The position numbers were made by a program, and so were the translations under genes. A stretch of 32,908 bases of DNA from Bacteroides_E sp964522975 (GTDB lineage: Bacteria; Bacteroidota; Bacteroidia; Bacteroidales; Bacteroidaceae). Below, piece by piece: positions 26,793-32,908 of this stretch. Location: NCBI GenBank assembly GCA_964522975.1, contig CAZFXK010000012.1, positions 1 to 32,908 on the forward strand. The letters run 5' to 3'. The notes beneath the pieces were generated by a model. That model made no database searches. It saw nothing but the letters and a program-made list of their open reading frames with translations, and was not told the DNA's origin. Numbering within the stretch: the first letter of the stretch is position 1; each line of letters begins with the position of its first letter.

Positions 26793-28328
26793 CTATTTAG
26801 CATAACTTACAGCACGAGTTTCTCGTATCACTGTAATCTTAACCTGTCCCGGATAGGTTAGGTCATCTTGAATCTTTTGAGCAATCTCATTCGATAGCTT
26901 TTCTGTTTCTTTATCGTCAATGCTGTCAGCACCTACGATAACACGCAATTCACGACCAGCTTGAATGGCATAGGTCTTAACAACTCCGGGATAAGATAAA
27001 GCTAATTGTTCCAAATCATTTAAGCGTTTAATGTAAGCTTCAACAATTTCACGACGGGCTCCAGGACGAGCTCCTGATATGGCATCGCAGACTTGTACAA
27101 TGGGTGCTAACAAACTAGTCATTTCAATCTCGTCGTGGTGAGCTCCAATGGCATTGCAAACATCCGGTTTTTCTTTATACTTTTCTGCAAGTTTCATACC
27201 GAGTAAAGCATGTGGTAATTCGGGTTCTTCGTCCGGAACCTTACCTATATCGTGTAATAGCCCGGCTCGCTTAGCCTTTTTGGGGTTAAGCCCTAATTCT
27301 GAAGCCATTACTGCACATAAGTTAGCTGTCTCACGTGAGTGCTGTAATAAGTTCTGCCCGTATGAAGAACGGTATTTCATTTTACCTACAATGCGGATTA
27401 ATTCAGGATGTAAGCCGTGAATACCTAAATCAATGCTTGTACGCTTACCGGTTTCAATGATTTCCTCATCAATTTGCTTCTTTACCTTCGCTACAACCTC
27501 TTCAATGCGAGCCGGATGAATTCTGCCATCTAATACCAATTGATGTAGAGCCAATCTGGCAATTTCTCTACGAACAGGATCAAAAGCTGAAAGGACGATT
27601 GCTTCCGGCGTATCATCTACAATGATTTCAACCCCTGTTGCGGCTTCCAATGCACGGATGTTTCTGCCTTCGCGTCCAATAATCCGACCTTTAATTTCAT
27701 CAGATTCAATATGAAATACAGTTACAGAGTTTTCTATGGCAGTTTCGGTTGCCACTCTTTGTATCGATTGTACTACAATACGTTTGGCTTCTTTATTAGC
27801 AGTCATCTTAGCATCATCAACAATATCGTTGATGTATGACTGTGCCTGAGTCTTGGCTTCTTCTTTCAGTGATTCTATCAAATGTTCTTTTGCTTCAGCT
27901 ACTGATAAACCTGAGATTTCCTCCAGTCTGTCTCTCTGTTGAGTTTGGAGAACGGTTAATTCTTCCTGCTTCTGCTCAATAATGCTTAATTGTCTGTCTA
28001 AGTTGCTTTTTATGGCATCTACTTCGGTGTTTTTTCTTTTAGCCTCTTCGTGTCTACGATTAATGGCCATTTCCCGTTGTTTTAATTTGTTTTCTACCTG
28101 TTGAATCTTCTTGTTGCGAATAGAAACTTCTTTTTCCAGCTCAGACTTTTTATTGAGAAACTTTTCCTTTACTTCTAAAAGTTTTGTTTGTTTAATGACC
28201 TCAGCTTCTGTTTCTGCTTCGGTAAGTATCGAATTGTACTTAGATTTAGCCACATATCTAAACACAACATAGGCTAAGACTCCACCAATGATGAAGCTTA
28301 CAAAACCTGCTACTATTGTTCCAATCAT
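26793..28328 (-). CDS. rny: Ribonuclease Y
   Basis: This 511-residue membrane-bound endoribonuclease starts mRNA decay. An N-terminal membrane anchor (about 3-25) is followed by a long coiled coil (about 30-150), a KH RNA-binding domain with GRIIGREG (214-221) and an HD domain with H359-D360 in GLLHDIGKV. Length is typical. It lies 126 bases after zapA on the same strand; that gap holds a terminator-like hairpin, so rny may be under attenuation or self-control. An 11-bp terminator follows the gene. Confidence 0.97.
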   Translation of the reverse strand: MIGTIVAGFVSFIIGGVLAYVVFRYVAKSKYNSILTEAETEAEVIKQTKLLEVKEKFLNKKSELEKEVSIRNKKIQQVENKLKQREMAINRRHEEAKRKNTEVDAIKSNLDRQLSIIEQKQEELTVLQTQQRDRLEEISGLSVAEAKEHLIESLKEEAKTQAQSYINDIVDDAKMTANKEAKRIVVQSIQRVATETAIENSVTVFHIESDEIKGRIIGREGRNIRALEAATGVEIIVDDTPEAIVLSAFDPVRREIARLALHQLVLDGRIHPARIEEVVAKVKKQIDEEIIETGKRTSIDLGIHGLHPELIRIVGKMKYRSSYGQNLLQHSRETANLCAVMASELGLNPKKAKRAGLLHDIGKVPDEEPELPHALLGMKLAEKYKEKPDVCNAIGAHHDEIEMTSLLAPIVQVCDAISGARPGARREIVEAYIKRLNDLEQLALSYPGVVKTYAIQAGRELRVIVGADSIDDKETEKLSNEIAQKIQDDLTYPGQVKITVIRETRAVSYAK

Positions 28329-28345
28329 ATGTTTTACTTTAAAAT

Positions 28346-28406
28346 ATTATATAATAAAAACGCACTGCTTAGAGTTAATCTCATAAAAGATTACACTAAC
28401 AGTGCG
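28346..28406 (-). terminator. Terminator-like hairpin between zapA and rny
   Basis: On the minus strand CGCACTG (28406-28400) pairs with CAGTGCG (28367-28361). Inner pairs TTAG/CTAA and TAATCT/AGATTA extend the stem with small bulges around the loop TTTATG. A U-rich tract TTTTTATTATATAA follows and ends about 20 bases before the rny ATG. It has the form of an intrinsic terminator. In the other direction the T-run is weaker. Confidence 0.7.
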
Positions 28407-28454
28407 TGATTTTTATCTCCAATAAAATAAAGAAGAATTATTAACTCATTGTAA

Positions 28455-28736
28455 TTAAAGCTTTTTCTCTAAAAGAGCATTTAATTCTTCTATCTTGTTT
28501 ATATAAGGTTCCGTGTCATTCTTATCTTCCAAATTTACTACTTCAAGAGAAAATTGATAAGCTACCATTGACATCAATTGCTCTAAAGGTAAATCACCGT
28601 AATGACTTCTATATGCATTCAATCTTATATTAACCCTATGCGCAGCTTTACGTACTTTCTCTTCATCTTCTCTATTGATTGTCATGGGAAAGTAGGTAGA
28701 GCCTAACTCTAGGTTTATTTTTATTTTATCGCTCAT
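28455..28736 (-). CDS. zapA: Cell division protein ZapA
   Basis: This 93-residue protein promotes bundling of FtsZ filaments at the division ring. It starts with the short beta region IKINLELGSTYFPMTINRED and continues with the helix RKAAHRVNIRLNAYRSHY and a C-terminal coiled coil (about 55-93), the standard ZapA layout. It contains the family's positively charged helix face and normal length. The gene follows a small coiled-coil gene after 28 bases and precedes rny, an arrangement common in Bacteroidetes. Confidence 0.9.
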   Translation of the reverse strand: MSDKIKINLELGSTYFPMTINREDEEKVRKAAHRVNIRLNAYRSHYGDLPLEQLMSMVAYQFSLEVVNLEDKNDTEPYINKIEELNALLEKKL

Positions 28737-28764
28737 ACATCAAACTGTATTTGTCAAAATCTAC

Positions 28765-29058
28765 TTATCCGTTAAGTAGATTGATGCATTTGTCGACTTC
28801 ACGCACTAAATAAGACAATCGAGCTTTTGTTTCAGTAATATCCTTGTCATATAAACTGATTGTCTTTGCTGTTTTTAAATGGGTGTAGTTTAGTTTTACT
28901 TCTTTTAATTTTTTTGCCAATTCACTCTTTTCTTCTTTTTCTTGTTCAAGAAGAGTCTTTAATTCAGCTAACTCGTCTTTTAACTTGTCATACTGTTGAA
29001 TTAGGCGTCGCAATCGTGCTTCAAAATTGCTTATTAACTCTTTTTCTTTTTCTGTCAT
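28765..29058 (-). CDS. Small coiled-coil protein upstream of zapA, ZapB-like
   Basis: This 97-residue protein is almost entirely coiled coil (about 3-60, heptads rich in Leu, Glu and Lys), followed by a short segment with YDKDITETKARLSYLVREVDKCI. No enzyme or membrane motif is present. Its place directly before zapA, 28 bases away, and behind an excellent promoter suggests a role with the division ring similar to ZapB, but coiled coils alone do not prove homology. The start at 29058 fits a promoter 21 bases upstream. Confidence 0.75.
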   Translation of the reverse strand: MTEKEKELISNFEARLRRLIQQYDKLKDELAELKTLLEQEKEEKSELAKKLKEVKLNYTHLKTAKTISLYDKDITETKARLSYLVREVDKCINLLNG

Positions 29059-29078
29059 TGCTACACCACAATATTACA

Positions 29079-29108
29079 CAAAAATACGATTTAGTTGCAG
29101 ATAACAAA
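29079..29108 (-). promoter_or_regulatory. Bacteroidetes promoter for the coiled-coil/zapA operon
   Basis: The minus strand has TTTG (29108-29105), 18 bases, then TATTTTTG (29086-29079), matching both the -33 and the -7 (TAnnTTTG) elements. It is the best promoter in the window and implies a leader of about 15 bases. Confidence 0.7.
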
Positions 29109-29280
29109 AACTTTTTATGTGATTTTAATCATAACTATTCATAATTAATTCAGCTAAAAGTTAGTAATAAAAAAAGATATTCCTTTATTCTAAACAGAAA
29201 AAAAGAAGTAAGTTTGTTTTTATTTGCCTTTCCATCTCATCTGTTGAGAAATATGATTAAAAAAATAAACTAATGATATT

Positions 29281-30021
29281 ATGAAAATAGGACTATTTAT
29301 TCCTTGCTATGTAAATGCTATTTTTCCTCATGTAGGAATTGCTTCATATCAGTTGTTGAAAAAACTGGGGTTGGATGTTGATTATCCTTTAGATCAGACT
29401 TGTTGTGGTCAACCTATGGCCAATGCCGGCTTTGAAGATGAGGCTGAAAAATTGGCAGAGCGATTTGAAAATCAGTTTCATTCTTATGATTATATTGTAG
29501 GCCCTTCCGCGAGTTGTGTTTCTTTTGTGAAAGAGAATTATCCCCGTATACTTAAAAAAGAAAAACATTTGTGTGAAAGCATAGGTAAGATTTATGATAT
29601 TTGTGAATTTATTCACGATGTGGTCAAACCTGATACCTTAAATTCCCGTTTCCCTCATAAGGTAAGTATTCATAACAGTTGTCACGGTGTGAGAGAGCTT
29701 TTCCTGTCAACTCCAAGTGAAATGAATCTTCCTTATAATAACAAATTAAGAAACTTGTTGCAGATGGTAAAAGACATTGAGATCTTTGAGCCCTCTCATT
29801 CAGATGAGTGTTGTGGTTTTGGGGGGATGTTTGCTATTGAAGAAGCTGCCGTATCTACTTCCATGGGACGGGATAAGGTTAAAGATCATATGCATACAGG
29901 AGCGGAATATATAACCGGTGCCGACAGTTCTTGTATGATGCATATGAAAGGAGTTATTGACCGAGAAAAATGGCCCATCAAGACCATTCATATTGTTGAA
30001 ATATTAAATTCTGAAGCATGA
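29281..30021 (+). CDS. lutA: L-lactate utilization protein LutA, (Fe-S)-binding subunit
   Basis: This 246-residue protein belongs to the LutA/YkgE group with two CCG domains, which bind an iron-sulfur cluster. The first motif is TCCGQP (C41, C42) and the second is DECCGFGG (C177, C178), both as in heterodisulfide-reductase-type proteins. The N-terminus IPCYVNAIFP is typical of the family. With LutB and LutC it forms the cytoplasmic L-lactate dehydrogenase that oxidises lactate to pyruvate. Its stop overlaps the lutB start by 4 bases (ATGA), so the genes are translated together. The 222-base region upstream is shared with the divergent zapA operon. Confidence 0.92.
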   Translation: MKIGLFIPCYVNAIFPHVGIASYQLLKKLGLDVDYPLDQTCCGQPMANAGFEDEAEKLAERFENQFHSYDYIVGPSASCVSFVKENYPRILKKEKHLCESIGKIYDICEFIHDVVKPDTLNSRFPHKVSIHNSCHGVRELFLSTPSEMNLPYNNKLRNLLQMVKDIEIFEPSHSDECCGFGGMFAIEEAAVSTSMGRDKVKDHMHTGAEYITGADSSCMMHMKGVIDREKWPIKTIHIVEILNSEA

Positions 30022-31406
30022 GTACAGCACATTCTAAAGCAGCGGAAAAATTTCTGCAAAATAGCAAACAAGCCGAGTGGCATAATGAAACACTATGGTT
30101 AGTTAGGGAAAAACGCGATCGGTTAAGTAAAGCGGTACCCGAGTGGGAAGAATTAAGAAATAAGGCTGAAGCCATCAAACTCTATTCTTCTAGTCATTGG
30201 GTAAAATTGCTTACTGAATTTGAAAAAAATGCCACGGCGAATGGAGCCATAGTTCATTGGGCTAAAGATGCGCAAGAATATCGCGAAATCATTTATAAAT
30301 TGTTGAGTGAAAGAAAGGTCAAGAAGTTTGTAAAGAGTAAGTCAATGCTCTCAGAAGAGTGTGAGCTAGACCCCTTTTTGATAGAAAGAGGAATAGAAAC
30401 CGTAGAGACTGATTTGGGAGAGTGTATTCTTCAGTTAATGAAGCTTCCTCCCAGCCATATTGTGTTGCCTGCCATTCATATTAAGAGAGAACAAGTAGGA
30501 GAGTTGTTTGAAGAGAAACTGCATACTGAAAAGGGAAACTTTGACCCCACCTATCTTACTCATCAAGCGCGTAAGTATCTTCGGGATATATTCTTAACAG
30601 CTGATGCTTCAATGACGGGTGGAAACTTTGCCGTAGCTTCAACGGGAGAAGTTGTGGTATGTACCAATGAAGGGAATGCGGATATGGGAACATCGGCTAC
30701 CGATTTTCATATTGCAGCTTTTGGCTTGGATAAGATTGTTCCCGATAAAGAGTCGTTGGGTGTATTTACCCGTTTGTTGGCCCGATCAGCTACGGGACAA
30801 CCCATTACCAGTTATACCTCTCATTATGGTAAACCCAAACAGGGGGGAGAGTTCCATATCATCATTGTGGATAATGGGCGATCGGATATCTTAGCTGACC
30901 CGGAGCATCGTAAGCTGTTAAATTGCATCCGTTGTGGTGCTTGTATGAATACTTGTCCGGTTTATCGCAGAAGTGGAGGCTATTCTTATTCTTATTTCAT
31001 CCCGGGCCCGATTGGCATTAATTTGGGTATGACAAAATCACCCCAAAAACATGCCGGTAATCTTTCAGCCTGTTCGTTATGTCTGTCCTGCTCTATGGTT
31101 TGTCCGGCAAAAGTTGATTTAGGCGAGCAGATCTATAAGTGGAGGCAAAAGTTAGATGAGTTAGGAGAAAGCAATAGGCAGAAAAAAATAGTATCAAAAA
31201 GCATGCAGGTTGTAATGGATAGTCCTACGCTATTTTATGCGGCATTATGGGCTGCTCCATTGGTGAATAAAATGCCTCGTTTTATGGTGTATAACAAGTT
31301 GAATGCGTGGGGAGAAGGCCGGGAACTTCCTCAGTTTGCTTCACAATCGTTCAACTCTTTGTGGAAGAAGAATAAAGTGCAAGAAAAGAAGAAAGACAAT
31401 GAGTAG
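30018..31406 (+). CDS. lutB: L-lactate utilization iron-sulfur protein LutB
   Basis: This 462-residue subunit has an N-terminal LUD domain (about 65-295), seen in GGNFAVASTGEVVVCTNEGN and ATDFHIAAFG, and a C-terminal ferredoxin-like domain with two 4Fe-4S motifs: C303-x2-C306-x2-C309-x3-C313 and C352-x2-C355-x2-C358-x3-C362. This is the standard LutB/YkgF design and carries electrons from lactate oxidation. It overlaps lutA by 4 bases and lutC by 8, indicating a tight operon. A C-terminal tail rich in Lys follows the cluster region. Confidence 0.94.
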   Translation: MSTAHSKAAEKFLQNSKQAEWHNETLWLVREKRDRLSKAVPEWEELRNKAEAIKLYSSSHWVKLLTEFEKNATANGAIVHWAKDAQEYREIIYKLLSERKVKKFVKSKSMLSEECELDPFLIERGIETVETDLGECILQLMKLPPSHIVLPAIHIKREQVGELFEEKLHTEKGNFDPTYLTHQARKYLRDIFLTADASMTGGNFAVASTGEVVVCTNEGNADMGTSATDFHIAAFGLDKIVPDKESLGVFTRLLARSATGQPITSYTSHYGKPKQGGEFHIIIVDNGRSDILADPEHRKLLNCIRCGACMNTCPVYRRSGGYSYSYFIPGPIGINLGMTKSPQKHAGNLSACSLCLSCSMVCPAKVDLGEQIYKWRQKLDELGESNRQKKIVSKSMQVVMDSPTLFYAALWAAPLVNKMPRFMVYNKLNAWGEGRELPQFASQSFNSLWKKNKVQEKKKDNE

Positions 31407-31989
31407 TAAAGATTATATTTTGAACAAGATAAAGGAAAACACGAAAGAAGTGTTTGAAAAACCTAATCTGAAAGATATTCGTGTTACGGAATTCAACGAT
31501 CCGGTAGCTCAATTCAAAGAGAGTTTGACTGCTGTAGGAGGAGAATATTATGAAGTGAATGGAGGTGAGACATTGAATATGGAAGAAATTATTAAACGGT
31601 TCTTTCCGGATGCAAAAACCATAGCTTCTACTTTAAATGAAATGACTTTTGCCAATTTGAATCCGGATACAGTTGATAAACCTCAAGATTTGGATGGAAT
31701 TGATGTAGCGATACTAAAGAGTGATTTAGGGGTTGCAGAAAATGCAGCCGTTTGGTTTGAGCAGGATATGAAACATAGGATTCTTTATTTCATACCTGAA
31801 GCATTGGTTATCCTGCTAGACAAAGAACAGATTGTGCCTACGATGCATCACGCTTATGCTAAAATCGATAAAAGAGAAATACCCGATTTTGGGGTGTTTA
31901 TCTCAGGTCCTTCAAAGACAGCTGATATTGAGCAGGCTTTAGTTATGGGAGCTCACGGAGCGCGTAGGGTATTGGTAATCTTAAAATGA
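31399..31989 (+). CDS. lutC: L-lactate utilization protein LutC, LUD domain
   Basis: This 196-residue LUD-domain protein is the third part of the LutABC system. It ends with GVFISGPSKTADIE and ALVMGAHGARRVLVILK, the conserved LUD C-terminus, and has DVAILKSDLGVAENAAVWF in the centre (about 95-113). The ATG at 31399 begins MSSKDYILNKIK and overlaps the lutB end by 8 bases; a longer frame opens upstream within lutB but is not supported. A terminator lies about 120 bases after the stop. No lactate permease gene is next to the operon in this window. Confidence 0.9.
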   Translation: MSSKDYILNKIKENTKEVFEKPNLKDIRVTEFNDPVAQFKESLTAVGGEYYEVNGGETLNMEEIIKRFFPDAKTIASTLNEMTFANLNPDTVDKPQDLDGIDVAILKSDLGVAENAAVWFEQDMKHRILYFIPEALVILLDKEQIVPTMHHAYAKIDKREIPDFGVFISGPSKTADIEQALVMGAHGARRVLVILK

Positions 31990-31991
31990 TG

Positions 31992-32015
31992 ATTGAACAT
32001 GAGTGTTCAATTTTA
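31992..32015 (+). terminator. Weak hairpin just after lutC
   Basis: ATTGAACA (31992-31999) pairs with TGTTCAAT (32004-32011) around TGAG and is followed by TTTAG. It begins 2 bases after the lutC stop, so it may protect the 3' end or give weak termination ahead of the stronger terminator at 32109. Confidence 0.4.
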
Positions 32016-32108
32016 GTTGATTTAAGGGGGAGTTCGATATGAAATCGAGAGATATAGTTAGAAGAACCTAATAGGTTTAGATCGGATTCAGGTTATTTTA
32101 GATAAGGG

Positions 32109-32146
32109 AGGGGCATCAATTTAATTTTATTGATGCCCCTTTCTTT
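32109..32146 (+). terminator. Intrinsic terminator of the lutABC operon
   Basis: AGGGGCATCAAT (32109-32120) and ATTGATGCCCCT (32129-32140) form a 12-bp perfect stem with the 8-base loop TTAATTTT, followed by TTCTTTGTAT. Confidence 0.85.
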
Positions 32147-32173
32147 GTATCTTTAGATAGAGATTTTTGTTGC

Positions 32174-32250
32174 ACCCAGACCGAACCCTCATCGATCCCA
32201 GAGACAACCCCGTTCGGTCTGGGTTAAAAGGTGGATATAACCCAGACCGA
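32174..32250. repeat. Structured intergenic repeat, copy 2 (CCCAGACCGA element)
   Basis: ACCCAGACCGAAC (32174-32186) pairs perfectly with GTTCGGTCTGGGT (32212-32224). Between them TCCCAGA occurs at 32196-32202, exactly as in copy 1, and offsets 0, 22 and 39 are the same. A further CCCAGACCGA lies at 32241-32250 as part of GATATAACCCAGACCGA (32234-32250), which is identical to 11350-11366. In copy 1 that 17-mer forms the left arm; here it lies to the right of the hairpin. Confidence 0.8.
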
Positions 32251-32472
32251 TAAAAATGTATAGTTTTTGGAAAGAAAAATCATAGAAACGGAGTTGTTGA
32301 TCTAAATCAAGTGGAGATATTCTAAAAAAGAATATCTTTAGCAGAAAATAGCTTTTACTTAGAAAAGCCTGTGAAAACGTGTCGTAAATTGATGGTGTGG
32401 AGTAAAATAGAGATTAAATAGCTATGACTCTTTTGTGAAGAGTTAAGAAAGGATAAGGATAAAATAAAGAAA

Positions 32473-32908
32473 ATGACAATACGTTGGAATGAAACGGTTG
32501 ATGATGCATTAGTATTTTATAAATTTCACATTAGAACAGATTCTGATGTCAAACGAAATATACGCATCCTGCAATTTTTTGTTCCGGTGGTTTCTTTAAT
32601 CATTTTGATTCCTATTATAGAAGATTCTAATTTAGGGATTGGACTAATTTTATTTTCCTTAATCTGGATAGTAGTTACTCCCTCATTAAGGCGTTACCAA
32701 CTATTTCATAGGGCTCGAAAAGAGTATATGAAGCCTAAAAACTTACGTTACTTTGGTGAGCGGGAGCTGATTTTAAGTGAGAAAGGATTTCTGTTAAAAA
32801 CAGAATTTTGTGAAACGTTGTATAAATGGAAGACCGTAACCGATGTGATGCAAGTTGAAGGTTATTACTTCATTGATATTGAAGGGCAAGAAATTCTTAT
32901 TATTCCCG
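32473..32908 (+). CDS. YcxB-like membrane protein, 3' end cut by window edge
   Basis: The first 145 codons of an open frame run off the window. The protein begins MTIRWNETVDDALVFYKFH, has two adjacent hydrophobic segments (about 34-49 and 53-70), then a cytoplasmic part with GERELILSEKGFLLKTE and YKWKTVTDVMQVEGYYFI. This layout, two membrane helices followed by a small beta domain with W-x-x-V near a hydrophobic strand, is that of YcxB-family proteins, whose function is unknown. The ATG at 32473 is preceded by the purine-rich ATAAAGAAA. The call is by pattern only and the C-terminus is missing. Confidence 0.65.
   Translation, partial: MTIRWNETVDDALVFYKFHIRTDSDVKRNIRILQFFVPVVSLIILIPIIEDSNLGIGLILFSLIWIVVTPSLRRYQLFHRARKEYMKPKNLRYFGERELILSEKGFLLKTEFCETLYKWKTVTDVMQVEGYYFIDIEGQEILIIP

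Larger units (their letters stand above)
31990..32472. other. 483-base intergenic region between lutC and the YcxB-like gene
   Basis: It holds the weak hairpin after lutC, the lut terminator, repeat copy 2 and, at 32315-32337, a small hairpin AGATATTC/GAATATCT. The last 220 bases before the YcxB-like ATG are AT-rich, with no exact TAnnTTTG box and no open reading frame that looks real. Confidence 0.55.

Noticed and set aside
28329..28454. 6S RNA gene beside zapA, as in gammaproteobacteria
   Set aside because: Only 126 bases are available, and the two ends do not pair to form the closing stem and central bubble; a single terminator-like hairpin explains the structure.
31303..31398. N-terminal extension of lutC inside lutB
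   Set aside because: The added residues are a frame-shifted reading of lutB and are not found in LUD proteins; MSSKDYILNKIK at 31399 matches the usual family start.

Overview
The window looks like the chromosome of a Bacteroidales bacterium, most likely Bacteroides or a close relative. It is AT-rich by eye. It carries a SusC/SusD polysaccharide utilization locus, lipoprotein signals ending in Cys followed by acidic residues, and several upstream regions with an exact match to the Bacteroidetes -7 promoter box TAnnTTTG. The SbcCD, Mfd, RNase Y/ZapA and LutABC proteins are all of Bacteroidetes type. No rRNA, tRNA, CRISPR array, insertion sequence, phage gene or replication origin was seen.

Layout. 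(1) 1-91: the first 30 codons of a glucuronate isomerase gene (uxaC) leaving on the minus strand, then a 465-base AT-rich gap. (2) 557-11130, plus strand: a five-gene polysaccharide utilization locus: GH2 beta-galactosidase-like enzyme, SusE/F-like surface glycan-binding lipoprotein, SusC, SusD, GH30 lipoprotein. The binding protein should capture the glycan at the cell surface, the surface GH30 should cut it, SusC/SusD should import oligosaccharides, and GH2 should trim them in the periplasm. A beta-1,6-linked galactan such as an arabinogalactan side chain is my best guess for the substrate, but this is not proven. No regulator of the locus is in the window. (3) 11131-11555: a hairpin-dense gap holding a structured repeat whose second copy is at 32174-32250. 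(4) 11556-16602: plsC on the minus strand, divergent from sbcD-sbcC. (5) 16603-20702, minus strand: a polyprenol-phosphate mannosyltransferase-like gene, a dihydroorotase and a degenerate MetH-reactivation-like protein overlap each other, followed by a membrane metallophosphoesterase. (6) mfd on the plus strand, nearly touching ygiQ (minus). (7) 26160-29058, minus strand: a coiled-coil protein, zapA, rny, then a two-gene operon of unknown function, then ygiQ. (8) 29281-31989, plus strand: lutABC for L-lactate oxidation. (9) 31990-32472: terminator plus the second repeat copy. (10) 32473-end: start of a YcxB-like membrane protein.

Most novel items: the two-copy structured element, whose spacing is identical in both copies and whose stem shows one compensatory base-pair change; a stand-alone MetH activation-domain homologue that has lost the AdoMet-binding segment; and a terminator-like hairpin just upstream of rny with no clear promoter between hairpin and gene.
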